A stretch of 64,000 bases of DNA from Paenibacillus brasilensis (GCF_009363115.1 NZ_CP045298.1:2933001-2997000); one strand, 5' to 3'; positions 25,705-34,503 are shown, counted from the first letter of the stretch. Notes: generated by a model not told the origin, from the letters alone. Made by a program: numbers and translations.

Positions 25705-27470
25705 ACAAGCGGGGAGTAACCTTTAAGTTGTTCATTATGACTGTTGCATTTTTCCTGTGCTTTTACGGGATGGTGATCTTGTGCCAATTGCTGTTCTTTG
25801 AAAATTTTTATCAGCAGCAGAAGATTGGTCGGGTGGAAAGCCGTTTACAAAGCTTCGGTCAGAGCTATGTCAAGGAGGCGTGGGGATCTGGCAGAGTTTC
25901 GCGCGAGGCGGCTCGCTTTATGCATCAAAACAAGAACCAGCTGGCGATTGTAACGCTCGACGGCAAAGTCAAGCTGGATGATCCGTTTCATATCAATCTT
26001 AGAAAAGCAGATGGTAAGATCGTTAAGATATCGCTGTCTCTGTTTATAAGCCAGTTCGGAGATGAGTTGAGAGCTTCCCGGATTCAGCCAGGTGACACGA
26101 TAACCGTTGAAGGCGAAATTCCTGAAAGTAATGGAATATCTACTGGCAATGTGGTCTATCCTGTGGTCATCCAGAAGCCTGGCTTCGGAAATATCGGAGC
26201 TGCCTCGGACGAGACAAGCACAGAAAGCAGCGTCAAGTGGACCGGCACAGTGACGGAAATTGTAATGCCAGATTTGAAAACATTAAGCGGTCGACAAGGT
26301 TTACTGTTAAGTGCGTTGGAGGAATGGTTTCCTTTATCGCAGACGCATCTGGAGAAGCTCAAGAATTTCGAAGTGCTGGAGGAAGAATGGACAGAGCCTT
26401 GGACGGGCGTACGTAATGCGGTCATCGTCTACCCTGTGCGTCAGAGTACGGGAGAAATCGACCTGCTGTTCACAGTGACATCGTTACAGGAAATCAGTGA
26501 GACAAATGAAGCCCTGCGTTGGTTTTATTTATATTTGGGGATCGGGGGATTTGCGCTGATTTTGATTTTGTCCCTGTTCTATTCCCGGATGGTGACCCGT
26601 CCGCTTATTGCCTTGAACAATACCGCCAAGCGGATGGCTAAACTCGATTTTACAGCTCATATACCGATCCGGCAAAATGATGAGCTGGGCAGTCTTTCCT
26701 ATAGCATGTATACCCTGTCCCAGAATCTGGATTTCGCTTTGCGCGAGCTGCAGGAGGCCAATCAGCAATTGGTGGAGGACATGGAGCAGAAGCAGAGGAT
26801 GGAGGCCGTGCAGCAGGACTTTTTTGCCAACGCTTCTCATGAGCTGAAGACCCCGCTGAGTATTATTAAAGGCTTTGCCGAGGGACTACAGGATGGGGTT
26901 AGCGCTGGTAAGCAGGATCATTACATAAAGGTTATTGTAGAGGAAGCGGACAAAATGGAGAGGCTGGTCAAGGATATGCTGGACCTCGCCAAATTGGAAT
27001 CCGGCACCCTCAAGCTTCGCAAGACGACCTTTATATTAAGTGAGCTGGTGGAGGAAGTCGTGGACAAGCTGTTCCATCTGCTGAAGGAAAAAAGACTGGA
27101 AGCGGTCATTATCCCTGCCAATGAGCTGCCGATTCATGCTGATGCGGGCTGGCTGGAGATGGTGATGATCAATTTCGTCATCAATGCCATCCGGCATGCT
27201 GAGGAAGGAAGCTCGATCACGATCCGTATCGAAGGCTCTGGAGAAATCAGTACCTTTTCCATTGAAAATAAAGGGGAGACGATTCCTGAAGATCAACTGG
27301 ATCAGATATGGGAGCGGTTTTACCGGGCCGAGCTGTCGCGCAGCCGCCAAACGGGTGGGACGGGACTCGGTTTGTCCATTGTCAAACGAATTCTCGATTT
27401 ACACGAATTCCGCTATAAGGCGGAGAATACCCAAAATGGCGTCCGTTTTATCGTCATATTCGGAGGCTAA
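25701..27470 (+). CDS. Membrane sensor histidine kinase
   Basis: A 589-residue sensor kinase, partner of the preceding regulator. It has a transmembrane helix at about 10-30, a long extracytoplasmic sensing region, a second transmembrane helix near 275-297, a HAMP domain (SRMVTRPLIALNNTAKRMAK), the HisKA dimerisation domain with phosphorylatable His380 (NASHELKTPLSIIKGF), and the ATPase domain with the N box (FVINAIRHAE) and G box (GGTGLGLSIVK). The extracytoplasmic part shows no domain I recognise. Genes just downstream encode membrane lipid and membrane proteins, so an envelope-related stimulus is possible but unproven. Confidence 0.94.
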   Translation: MNKRGVTFKLFIMTVAFFLCFYGMVILCQLLFFENFYQQQKIGRVESRLQSFGQSYVKEAWGSGRVSREAARFMHQNKNQLAIVTLDGKVKLDDPFHINLRKADGKIVKISLSLFISQFGDELRASRIQPGDTITVEGEIPESNGISTGNVVYPVVIQKPGFGNIGAASDETSTESSVKWTGTVTEIVMPDLKTLSGRQGLLLSALEEWFPLSQTHLEKLKNFEVLEEEWTEPWTGVRNAVIVYPVRQSTGEIDLLFTVTSLQEISETNEALRWFYLYLGIGGFALILILSLFYSRMVTRPLIALNNTAKRMAKLDFTAHIPIRQNDELGSLSYSMYTLSQNLDFALRELQEANQQLVEDMEQKQRMEAVQQDFFANASHELKTPLSIIKGFAEGLQDGVSAGKQDHYIKVIVEEADKMERLVKDMLDLAKLESGTLKLRKTTFILSELVEEVVDKLFHLLKEKRLEAVIIPANELPIHADAGWLEMVMINFVINAIRHAEEGSSITIRIEGSGEISTFSIENKGETIPEDQLDQIWERFYRAELSRSRQTGGTGLGLSIVKRILDLHEFRYKAENTQNGVRFIVIFGG

Positions 27471-27494
27471 GCTATAGCAGAGGAGTTACGTAAT

Positions 27495-28004
27495 ATGAAA
27501 TGGAATTGGTTGCCCTCACTTTGCACGCTTGCAAACCTGGGGGCAGGGGTCCTATCCCTGTACTTCACGATTCACGGGCAATATATGACTGCCTTCACCC
27601 TGGTGGTGGTGGCTGCCTTATGGGATGTACTAGACGGTTTGCTGGCAAGGCTACTGCATTGCTCCAGTGATTTTGGCAAGCAGCTCGACTCGCTGGCGGA
27701 TGTTGTCTCCTTTGGTGTTGCACCTGCCTTCCTGATCCTGCTGTACAAGCTGGGAGATACCCATTGGATGGGCATGGTGGCTGCTGTTTTGTTTGTGATC
27801 TGTGGTGCGGTAAGATTGGCAAGATTCAACCTGATGGCTTATAGCAAAGGCTTTGTAGGCATGCCGATTACGGCTGCGGGTGTGATTATGTCCTTTTTGT
27901 TTTTATGGAGTGAGCATTTGAAGCCGGGGTTGCTGATTACGGTAATGATAGTGCTATCGTTCCTCATGGTCAGCCGTATTCCGTTCCCATCCTTCAAAAA
28001 ATAA
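27495..28004 (+). CDS. pssA: CDP-alcohol phosphatidyltransferase (phosphatidylserine synthase-like)
   Basis: A 169-residue integral membrane enzyme with the CDP-alcohol phosphotransferase signature DG-x2-AR-x8-G-x3-D-x3-D (DGLLARLLHCSSDFGKQLDS), which binds metal and CDP-diacylglycerol. The N-terminal WLPSLCTLANLGAGVLS and the overall size fit the phosphatidylserine synthase subgroup better than PgsA, but the acceptor alcohol is inferred. The gene is 25 nt after the histidine kinase and 22 nt before a DedA gene, probably one transcript. Confidence 0.8.
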   Translation: MKWNWLPSLCTLANLGAGVLSLYFTIHGQYMTAFTLVVVAALWDVLDGLLARLLHCSSDFGKQLDSLADVVSFGVAPAFLILLYKLGDTHWMGMVAAVLFVICGAVRLARFNLMAYSKGFVGMPITAAGVIMSFLFLWSEHLKPGLLITVMIVLSFLMVSRIPFPSFKK

Positions 28005-28026
28005 CCGGTCAGGAGGTGGCGTCTTT

Positions 28027-28521
28027 ATGGAATGGGCCATCAGCATGATTACACAATACGGATATATCGCTATTTTTGCGCTGCTTGCTCTTGGGATTAT
28101 CGGCCTGCCGGTTCCGGATGAAATTATTATGGTATTTGTCGGCTATTTATCCTCTATCATGGTACTGAATTATTCGATGTCTGTACTTGTTAGCTTTATC
28201 GGTGCCATGACAGGGATGATGTTCAGCTACACGCTTGGCAAAAAGCTGGGACAGCCGTTGGTCGATAAGCATGGCAAGTGGGTCGGGCTGACACCGAAGC
28301 GGTTCGCCAAGGTGAAGGGTTGGTTTGCACGCTTCGGGCTATGGACCATCCTGTTCGGTTATTTTATTCCGGGAGTCAGGCATGCGACAAGCTACTTGTC
28401 AGGGATTAGTGCAATGCCTGTTCGAAAATATATGCTGGTGGCAAGCGCAGGTTCTCTGGTATGGACGCTTATCTTTATCTCGATTGGTTATATAGCCGGG
28501 GCGAATATAGACTTTCATTAA
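28027..28521 (+). CDS. DedA family membrane protein (short form)
   Basis: A 164-residue DedA/SNARE-associated family protein with the conserved entry GLPVPDEIIMVFVGYL and the FGYFIPGVRHATSYLSGIS motif, whose Arg is functionally important. DedA proteins act in lipid carrier or phospholipid flipping and membrane homeostasis. It is shorter than the usual 200 residues and ends just after the helix WTLIFISIGYIAG, so the last helix may be missing or the C-terminus naturally short. It follows the phosphatidyltransferase gene closely. Confidence 0.88.
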   Translation: MEWAISMITQYGYIAIFALLALGIIGLPVPDEIIMVFVGYLSSIMVLNYSMSVLVSFIGAMTGMMFSYTLGKKLGQPLVDKHGKWVGLTPKRFAKVKGWFARFGLWTILFGYFIPGVRHATSYLSGISAMPVRKYMLVASAGSLVWTLIFISIGYIAGANIDFH

Positions 28522-28607
28522 GGTTAACCAAAAGTAGTGTAGCATTTTTCATGTATTCCATCGATAATATAAATAAAGAACCTGTACATCCAGCGAGGGG
28601 ATCTATA

Positions 28608-29024
28608 TTGAATGTTGTAATGAAGTATATAAGGAAGTTACCTGGTTTTCTGCAAATGGTCTTGAATGTCTCGTTGTTTCTGGTCGGTCTGATTTTAAGC
28701 TTCTTGCTCCTGAAAGAAACTTGGTCCATTTTCTCGTATGTTTTCTTGTACACAGAGGCGGACAAAAATTACTATGAATTCACAGAAGAATTGCTTGTGT
28801 TTTTCTTGTATTTTGAGTTCATAGCATTAATAGTTAAGTATTTTAAAACCAACTTTCATTTTCCCCTACGGTATTTTATCTATATTGGGATCACGGCTGT
28901 TATCAGGCTCATTATAGTAGATCATGATGATGCTAAAAATACATTTTGGTGGTCTATTGCGATTCTGGCCATGGTAGGTTCTCTATTGATCGCTAACAGT
29001 AAATTGTTAAAAAGGGAAAGCTGA
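28608..29024 (+). CDS. PsiE-like phosphate-starvation-inducible membrane protein
   Basis: A 138-residue four-helix membrane protein resembling the PsiE family: a first helix around VLNVSLFLVGLILSFLLL, FLYFEFIALIVKYF in the middle and FPLRYFIYIGITAVIRLIIVD near the end, with a closing helix. I choose TTG 28608 because GCGAGGGGA lies 7 nt upstream; ATG 28620 is an alternative, and the longer frame starting at 28461 would overlap the DedA gene. The biochemical role of PsiE is not established. It belongs to the same run of membrane genes. Confidence 0.75.
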   Translation: MNVVMKYIRKLPGFLQMVLNVSLFLVGLILSFLLLKETWSIFSYVFLYTEADKNYYEFTEELLVFFLYFEFIALIVKYFKTNFHFPLRYFIYIGITAVIRLIIVDHDDAKNTFWWSIAILAMVGSLLIANSKLLKRES

Positions 29025-29079
29025 TACTGGAGCAAATAACAAGGTTGACAGTCAAGCAGGAGAGAGGGAATAAAGACGA

Positions 29080-30087
29080 ATGGTAAGAAACTGGATGAAT
29101 CATGCGGGCGTCAGGCGGATAGCCGTCCTTGCAATAATTATTTTGCTATTGTTTATGTTGAGAAGCATGATGAATATTATTTTGTTATCGCTGCTGCTTA
29201 CGATCCTGATTGGCAGCATATATAACGGAGTGAACAAGCTGATCAAGCGGTTTGCCAATGTGCCGCCTACGATTGTGTTATTGCTGGTATACGCCTTGCT
29301 GATTCTGATCATCGTGTGGGGAGTCTACCGCATGGTACCGCTGATTAGCATGCAGGTCAAGCAGGTATATCTCATGATTCAGGAAGCGTATTCGCATCCT
29401 AATCGCAATCAGTGGAATGAAACGATCATTGAATTTATGGATACCTTGAATGTTCAACGGTTATTTGAGCCTGGCTTGAATGCAGTCATGAAGGTAAGCC
29501 AATTGGGCACACAACTGCTGGTGTCGATTATTCTGAGTTTATTTTTCCTGATGGAAAAATCCTATATTACACGCTTTACAGCTACTTTTAAGCATAGCAA
29601 GCTGGGATGGTTCTTCGAGGAAGTGGGTCATTTTGGCCGGATGTTCCTGGATACCTTCGGAAAGGTATTGGAAGCCCAACTGCTGATTTCACTCATCAAC
29701 TGTATCTTAACGACGACTGCACTCTGGATTATGGGTTTCCCTAATTTGCTCGGTCTTGCACTCATCATCTTCGTATTGGGACTGGTACCGGTAGCGGGTG
29801 TGTTCATCTCGCTGATACCGCTCGGTCTGATCGCCTTTAGCGTCGGGGGAATCAAATATGTGATTTATCTGGTTGTTCTGATCGTGGTTATCCATGCGAT
29901 TGAAGCCTATTTCCTGAATCCGAAGCTGATGTCATCCAAAACCAATTTGCCGATCTTTTTTACCTTTGTCGTATTGATTTTCGCTGAACATTTGATCGGG
30001 ATTTGGGGCCTGATTGTAGGGATTCCACTGTTTGTTTTCTTCCTCGATCTGATTGGCGTACAGCGCAAACAAGAGAAGGATACCTGA
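29080..30087 (+). CDS. AI-2E family transporter (YdjZ/PerM-like permease)
   Basis: A 335-residue membrane protein with the AI-2E/PerM family layout: two N-terminal hydrophobic stretches, a central soluble linker, then a bundle of C-terminal helices containing the family segments LIIFVLGLVPVAGVFISLIP and LNPKLMSSKTNLPIF. Members export small molecules or exchange ions, and the family name does not prove autoinducer-2 transport here. ATG 29080 follows GAGAGAGGGAATAA. A strong terminator ends the transcript. Confidence 0.88.
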   Translation: MVRNWMNHAGVRRIAVLAIIILLLFMLRSMMNIILLSLLLTILIGSIYNGVNKLIKRFANVPPTIVLLLVYALLILIIVWGVYRMVPLISMQVKQVYLMIQEAYSHPNRNQWNETIIEFMDTLNVQRLFEPGLNAVMKVSQLGTQLLVSIILSLFFLMEKSYITRFTATFKHSKLGWFFEEVGHFGRMFLDTFGKVLEAQLLISLINCILTTTALWIMGFPNLLGLALIIFVLGLVPVAGVFISLIPLGLIAFSVGGIKYVIYLVVLIVVIHAIEAYFLNPKLMSSKTNLPIFFTFVVLIFAEHLIGIWGLIVGIPLFVFFLDLIGVQRKQEKDT

Positions 30088-30110
30088 TTCAGCTGCACCT
30101 ATTCATTACG

Positions 30111-30137
30111 AATGCCTGCGAAGCCGCAGGCATTTTT
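30111..30137. terminator. Bidirectional terminator
   Basis: AATGCCTGCG (30111-30120) pairs with CGCAGGCATT (30125-30134), followed by TTTT. It lies between the convergent AI-2E family and acetyltransferase genes. Confidence 0.85.
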
Positions 30138-30145
30138 GTGTATGG

Positions 30146-30781
30146 TTAACCTTCTTTTGGGTAGAACATGCAGTATACAGGCATATTGTCCATTTGTGCT
30201 TCTTGGCTTAACGTAAATCCAAATCTTCGGTATAAATCCACATTCTCTTTATTTTCGGTATCGAGCGCGATTCCTTGCGATTTTTTATCCGCTTTGACCG
30301 TATTGATCAAGTGTTGCAAAAGGGATTTGCCGATCCCCTTTCCTTGTTCTTCCGGACTTACCCCAATCATAATGAGATAGTGATGCGTAAATGAAGGAGC
30401 AGAGGATCTTGTGACTCGCATATAGGAGTTAAGCAGGCTTAATGTTTTTCCAGACAATTGAAACAACAAAGGAATCAACCTCGCGTTTAGCAATATCCCT
30501 TTCAAATTCTGAAGCATGCTTGCATGTGGCTTCTCCACAATGTAAGTACCGATCAAGCTTTCATTTTCGAAATATCCCCACACCTCTTCGTGAAGCAAAA
30601 AGCTTTTATCAAACATAAAGGAAACAAAGGCTTTTACTCGATGTTTTGCTTTTCTGTCAAACTTGGAGTCGCCAAATAAATGCAGGAAAAAGGGGTCTTG
30701 GGCAAAAGCCCTGCTCATTAGTGATACGAATAAGGGTTTGTCTGCTTTGGTTAGTTTGGATAGGTTGCGTGAATTACTCAT
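30146..30781 (-). CDS. GNAT family N-acetyltransferase
   Basis: A 211-residue GCN5-related acetyltransferase. The acetyl-CoA pyrophosphate-binding motif is visible as LIMIGVSPEEQGKGIGKSLL, followed by GIALDTENKENVDLYRRFGF, which is the usual motif B. The substrate is unknown. The gene overlaps its upstream neighbour, a small membrane protein, by 4 nt, so the two are cotranslated. Confidence 0.88.
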   Translation of the reverse strand: MSNSRNLSKLTKADKPLFVSLMSRAFAQDPFFLHLFGDSKFDRKAKHRVKAFVSFMFDKSFLLHEEVWGYFENESLIGTYIVEKPHASMLQNLKGILLNARLIPLLFQLSGKTLSLLNSYMRVTRSSAPSFTHHYLIMIGVSPEEQGKGIGKSLLQHLINTVKADKKSQGIALDTENKENVDLYRRFGFTLSQEAQMDNMPVYCMFYPKEG

Positions 30782-31347
30782 GCTTCCTCACCGATGCTAT
30801 TCGCGGCTCTGCCATAATGATCTACGGCGAAGCTAAATAACACTTTAAGCATAAATAATAAGCAGGTGGTCAGCATATAAGGCTGTAACCCGGGCAATAA
30901 TGGCATAGCACCGAGACCAACAGATAGGAGCAAGCCTGCAACAAATCGTTGTGAATGTCTTCCGATAAGAGCATTCACGATGAATGCTCCTGCAATTGTA
31001 TATGCCCATACTCCTATGGAGTACCCAATATTTGTATTGATTAAAAGCGCAACAAGCACGATATGAAAGTGTATCGCAATGAATACGATACGGTTCATTT
31101 TACGTGAAGCATAAAAGTTACTGGTGGAAGCCGTAAAATTGGCAATACAACCGGAGAATATATCGAAAATCAATAATAACGCCAGAGCGATGCGCCATAT
31201 CGGTAAGTTGTCCGTAAGCTGAGGGAATACCAAATATAGCGCAGTAGTCAGCAGTCCACCAAAAAGCAGTATGCATACAATCGAGCCAATACTTTGCTTT
31301 TCACCAAATACATCATGTAAAAACGAAGGAATCCGAATTTGTTTCAT
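30778..31347 (-). CDS. Polytopic membrane protein of unknown function
   Basis: A 189-residue protein with about five or six hydrophobic helices (for example IVCILLFGGLLTTALYLVF and IALALLLIFDIFSGCIANF). No transporter or enzyme motif is recognised. The ATG at 31347 follows GAGGAGGCAAA. It shares an operon with the GNAT gene (4-nt overlap) and is divergent from a TetR gene about 180 nt away, which is its most likely regulator. Confidence 0.75.
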   Translation of the reverse strand: MKQIRIPSFLHDVFGEKQSIGSIVCILLFGGLLTTALYLVFPQLTDNLPIWRIALALLLIFDIFSGCIANFTASTSNFYASRKMNRIVFIAIHFHIVLVALLINTNIGYSIGVWAYTIAGAFIVNALIGRHSQRFVAGLLLSVGLGAMPLLPGLQPYMLTTCLLFMLKVLFSFAVDHYGRAANSIGEEA

Positions 31348-31530
31348 TTCATTTTGCCTCCTCGGTCAAGTAGATGTCACAAGTATCATTCATTTTATAG
31401 TTTTGTACTGAGATAGTACATTTACTATAAAATTATTATAACTTTTAAAATGCATTATTACAACAGATTTGTAGTTCGATTGTTGATGTACTCTAAAGTC
31501 TAAGCTACACTATGATGTGAGGTGAAGAGG

Positions 31531-32127
31531 ATGAACGGTTTTGAACGACGGAAAGAGAAAAAAATAGAGCAGATATACAGTGCTTCATTTCAACTATTTC
31601 CTAAATACGGATTTCAGAAGGTTACTGTGAATGAGATCGCTCAGCAGGCAAGGGTTTCCCCGGCGACCATCTATAATTACTTTGGAACGAAAGAACAGCT
31701 TTATGCTGACATGCTTATGAATTGGATGGACAAGCAGCTGGAGCAGTATGAGGAAATACTTGATTCGAGCCTTTCCTTTCCTGAGAAAAGTAAGGAAATT
31801 ATGATGCTGGAGGCCCAAAATTTAAAAATCCTATCGGATGAATTTCTAAAATTCCCGTCCTCTGAGTTTAGCGGACTGGCTCAAGCACTGGAAAGCTACA
31901 GCGAGCAGAAGGTAACAAGCTTTTTTATGAAGTTTGTTGCGCTCGGGAAGCATGAGGGATATATCCATAGAGATCAAACCGAAGAGACAGCGATGATGTA
32001 TTTTACGATGTTTAAAAATGAGCTGAGTCGGCATTGGGAGGCGTCGAATCAAGAACGGTTAACCTGTAATGTCGATCAATTCATGGAATTGTTCTTCTTT
32101 GGATTGGCCGGACAGGCGCAGAAATAG
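31531..32127 (+). CDS. TetR family transcriptional regulator
   Basis: A 198-residue TetR repressor with a clear N-terminal helix-turn-helix (VNEIAQQARVSPATIYNYFGTKEQL) and a helical C-terminal domain. ATG 31531 is preferred: GAGGTGA lies 5 nt upstream, whereas the in-frame GTG at 31522 overlaps it. It is divergent from the membrane protein/GNAT pair and probably controls them; the intergenic region is AT-rich and contains no palindrome I would call with confidence. Confidence 0.9.
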   Translation: MNGFERRKEKKIEQIYSASFQLFPKYGFQKVTVNEIAQQARVSPATIYNYFGTKEQLYADMLMNWMDKQLEQYEEILDSSLSFPEKSKEIMMLEAQNLKILSDEFLKFPSSEFSGLAQALESYSEQKVTSFFMKFVALGKHEGYIHRDQTEETAMMYFTMFKNELSRHWEASNQERLTCNVDQFMELFFFGLAGQAQK

Positions 32128-32191
32128 GAGATTCGGATTTGGGGTTTAATAAGCATCATAGGTAATGGCTAAAGTAGAGGAGAGAAGGCAG

Positions 32192-32317
32192 ATGTATGAG
32201 GAGATTGTGGCGTATGGCCTAAGTAAAAAGGAGGCTATAAAGGTTACCCTTGTAGTTTATGCAACTGATTTCTGCGAAAAAGCCTTTGGAACCCAAATAC
32301 TGAAAATTAGAGAATGA
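32192..32317 (+). pseudogene. Truncated duplicate of the YjbR-type gene at 34871
   Basis: The first 17 codons and the ribosome binding site region (GAGAGAAGGC) copy the start of the YjbR/MmcQ-like gene at 34871 almost base for base (MYEEIVAYGLSKKEAIK). After that the sequence is unrelated and the frame stops at 32317, giving only 41 residues. It is a fragment left by a small duplication or recombination. Confidence 0.7.
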
Positions 32318-32360
32318 AGACTGTGACAAATTGCCCTGACAAAACACACGGATTTTGAAA

Positions 32361-32378
32361 TAGTGTAGATACACGAAA
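32361..32378. promoter_or_regulatory. Operator-like half palindrome before the MarR gene
   Basis: TAGTGTAGATACACGA resembles the perfect palindrome at 32893-32910 in its right half (ATACACGAAAA) and lies 23 nt before the MarR start. It is a candidate autoregulatory site. Confidence 0.5.
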
Positions 32379-32400
32379 AGATGGAAGGAAAGAAGGCTTT

Positions 32401-32856
32401 ATGACTGCGTCAAGGAAGGACAAAAAATTATCGCGGAAGGGCTCGCCCTCGGTCTGCACATGCATTAATCTGCGCCGTTCCTCGATGGCTGTAACAGGGC
32501 TGTATGACCGGTATCTGGCTCCGAGTGGACTCAATATCAGCCAGTTCTCGCTGCTCAAGCACTTAACGGTGCTGGGACCGGTATGTGTAAGCGAATTAGC
32601 GTTGGAGATGCGGCTCGACCGGACCACGCTTGTGCGCAATTTGAAGGCACTGGAGCAAAGCGGGTATGTGAAGGATACATCCGCTGAGGGAAGTCGGAAC
32701 CGCTGCCTTACTCTGACGGGGAGTGGAAAAGAGGTATATAACGATGCAGCAGAGCTATGGGAGGAGGCGCAGCTTTTTTTGCAGGAGTCACTGGGAAGCG
32801 ATGATTTGCAGATATTGACCGCATTGTTATCCAAAATTGAAAAATTGAGCCTGTGA
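32401..32856 (+). CDS. MarR family transcriptional regulator
   Basis: A 151-residue MarR-type winged-helix regulator: LNISQFSLLKHLTVLGPVCV, then the recognition region SELALEMRLDRTTLVRNLKA and the wing VKDTSAEGSRNRCLTLTGSG. MarR proteins usually repress neighbouring genes until a ligand or oxidant binds. The start ATG 32401 follows GGAAGGAAAGAAGG. The N-terminal segment SVCTCINLRRSS has two Cys near the dimer region that could act as a redox switch (inference). Similar palindromes before this gene and before the next one suggest both are its targets. Confidence 0.9.
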   Translation: MTASRKDKKLSRKGSPSVCTCINLRRSSMAVTGLYDRYLAPSGLNISQFSLLKHLTVLGPVCVSELALEMRLDRTTLVRNLKALEQSGYVKDTSAEGSRNRCLTLTGSGKEVYNDAAELWEEAQLFLQESLGSDDLQILTALLSKIEKLSL

Positions 32857-32892
32857 TTAGCCGCCGCCTTATAAGGGAGGTATACCAACCCA

Positions 32893-32910
32893 TTCGTGTA
32901 TATACACGAA
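32893..32910. promoter_or_regulatory. Perfect 18-bp palindrome, probable MarR operator
   Basis: TTCGTGTATATACACGAA is a perfect inverted repeat located about 100 nt upstream of the iron-sulfur protein gene and 37 nt after the MarR gene. Its right half recurs before the MarR gene at 32369-32378. Confidence 0.7.
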
Positions 32911-32911
32911 A

Positions 32912-32939
32912 AATGGCTGAGATGTGTATCTCAGCCATT
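32912..32939 (+). other. Perfect 12-bp hairpin in the leader
   Basis: AATGGCTGAGAT (32912-32923), loop GTGT, ATCTCAGCCATT (32928-32939). It directly follows the palindromic operator and precedes the iron-sulfur gene. There is no U-run on the plus strand, so it is probably a leader hairpin and not a terminator; on the minus strand it is followed by TTTTTCG. Confidence 0.6.
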
Positions 32940-33012
32940 AACCTGTCTGTCACCGGTTATCCGCAAGGAAGCCGAGAGATATATAATAACAAAGAAGAGG
33001 GATGTGGATTGG

Positions 33013-33891
33013 ATGGGAGTGCCCGTACCAGACATGAGAGAACTCATCGCAGCCGAGATGAAAACCTATGTGAGCGAAGACAAGGGCAATTTCTGTGAAG
33101 AATTGCAGAGCCCTTACTACGAGGAGCCGATTATTCAATTTGCTGCGGCCAATGATCCTTTGTTTGAGGAGTATAAAAGAGTGGTCGGCCCTGACCATGC
33201 TACGCCGCAGGAAGCCTTCGAACGGACCCTCGGCGCAGGAAGTTTTGATGGAGGCACTGTTATCAGTGTTGTGCTGCCGATCAGCGAGCCAATCCGCAAG
33301 GCCAATCGTGCCCAAAAGGCAAGAGCCTCCAGAGAGTGGGCGCTGCTGCGGACCTTTGGCGATGAATATTTTGTACGTTCGGCAAGGCAGCATTTGGCGG
33401 GATATCTGATCGGCCTTGGTTACCGGGCGGTGGCGCCGCTGGATACGAATTGGTACAGCATCCAAGGTGCCGCAGGTGGTCCAGTCTCCAACTGGTCGGA
33501 ACGGCATATCGCGTATGCAGCCGGCCTCGGCACCTTCAGTATCAACGATGGCTTCATCACCGAGAAAGGAATTGCCATCCGCCTGCTGTCTGTAGTAACT
33601 GACCTGCAGGTGGCCCCTGATGTCAGAGCATCCTCGAATTCGAGCCATACTGGGAATTGCCTGCTGTGCAGCAAAGGCATTTGCGGTGTGTGCATTACCC
33701 GTTGCCCTGTGCAGGCCATCAGCAAGGAGGGCGGCCATGACAAAATCGCCTGCATGAAATTTGTGTACGGTGAGGAATCGCAAAAATGGGCAGTGTTAAA
33801 CGGCGGTGAGGCTAAATCGGGTGCCGGTTGCGGACTTTGCCAGACCAAGGTGCCCTGTGAAAGCCGGAATCCGATGCGGACCGCTCGCTAG
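33013..33891 (+). CDS. QueG-like 4Fe-4S cluster oxidoreductase
   Basis: A 292-residue iron-sulfur protein related to epoxyqueuosine reductase. The central part (GLGYRAVAPLDTNWYSIQ, AYAAGLGTFSINDGFIT) and the C-terminal cysteine array (CLLCSKGICGVCITRCPVQAI and later CGLCQTKVPC) match the ferredoxin-type domain of that group. It lacks the HEAT repeats of true QueG, so tRNA modification is not assured; stand-alone members are often of unknown function. ATG 33013 is used because GAAGAGGGA precedes it; an earlier in-frame start would include the operator/hairpin region. It is probably controlled by the MarR protein upstream. Confidence 0.8.
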   Translation: MGVPVPDMRELIAAEMKTYVSEDKGNFCEELQSPYYEEPIIQFAAANDPLFEEYKRVVGPDHATPQEAFERTLGAGSFDGGTVISVVLPISEPIRKANRAQKARASREWALLRTFGDEYFVRSARQHLAGYLIGLGYRAVAPLDTNWYSIQGAAGGPVSNWSERHIAYAAGLGTFSINDGFITEKGIAIRLLSVVTDLQVAPDVRASSNSSHTGNCLLCSKGICGVCITRCPVQAISKEGGHDKIACMKFVYGEESQKWAVLNGGEAKSGAGCGLCQTKVPCESRNPMRTAR

Positions 33892-33957
33892 TGTTATTTT
33901 CTAGCAGACTGAAAAATACAAGACCATATGAATTGGAAAAGAAACGAGATGATATTG

Positions 33958-34503
33958 ATGAAGAAAACTAAAGTATTGGCTATATCGGGGAGCCTCCGTC
34001 AAAAGTCCTCCAATACAGCTCTTATGAAGGCTACGATTGGGCTGGCGTCTGAACAGATGATATTCACCGTCTATGACGGGTTGGGGGATCTACCCCATTT
34101 TAATCCTGACTTGGATATAGATGAGGGGCCAGCCTCTGTAAGAGAACTGCGGGAACAATTAAAACAAGCCGATGGAGTGCTGATCTGTACGCCGGAATAT
34201 GGGAATGGCGTGCCAGGTACTTTGAAAAATGCATTGGATTGGCTCGTATCGTCGGGCGAGTTTGTCAATAAACCTACAGCAGTTATTAGTGCATCACCGT
34301 CTCCTATGGGCGGGAATCTGGCTCATGCCTCGCTGCTGCTGACACTACAAATGATCAATGCCGAGATTGTGGAAAATGGAAAGGTCATTATTCCCCATAT
34401 TACATTGAAACTGGATCGGGAAGGCGTAATCACAAACGCTGAGACTAGACAGGAGCTGCAAGCATTGCTTCAAGGGCTTGAGCAGGCATGTCGAGATAAC
34501 TGA
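33958..34503 (+). CDS. NADPH-dependent FMN reductase
   Basis: A 181-residue flavodoxin-fold reductase of the NADPH-dependent FMN reductase (azoreductase/ChrR-like) family. The FMN phosphate loop is SGSLRQKSSNTALM near the N-terminus and the second flavin loop is CTPEYGNGVPGTLKNALDWL. Such enzymes reduce FMN, quinones, azo dyes or chromate. The start could be ATG 33949 or 33958. It follows the iron-sulfur gene by 66 nt and may share its oxidant-type control. Confidence 0.9.
   Translation: MKKTKVLAISGSLRQKSSNTALMKATIGLASEQMIFTVYDGLGDLPHFNPDLDIDEGPASVRELREQLKQADGVLICTPEYGNGVPGTLKNALDWLVSSGEFVNKPTAVISASPSPMGGNLAHASLLLTLQMINAEIVENGKVIIPHITLKLDREGVITNAETRQELQALLQGLEQACRDN

Noticed and set aside
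32950-33783. Minus-strand open frame of 277 codons
   Set aside because: Antisense to the iron-sulfur protein gene, whose cysteine motifs and start signals are clear.
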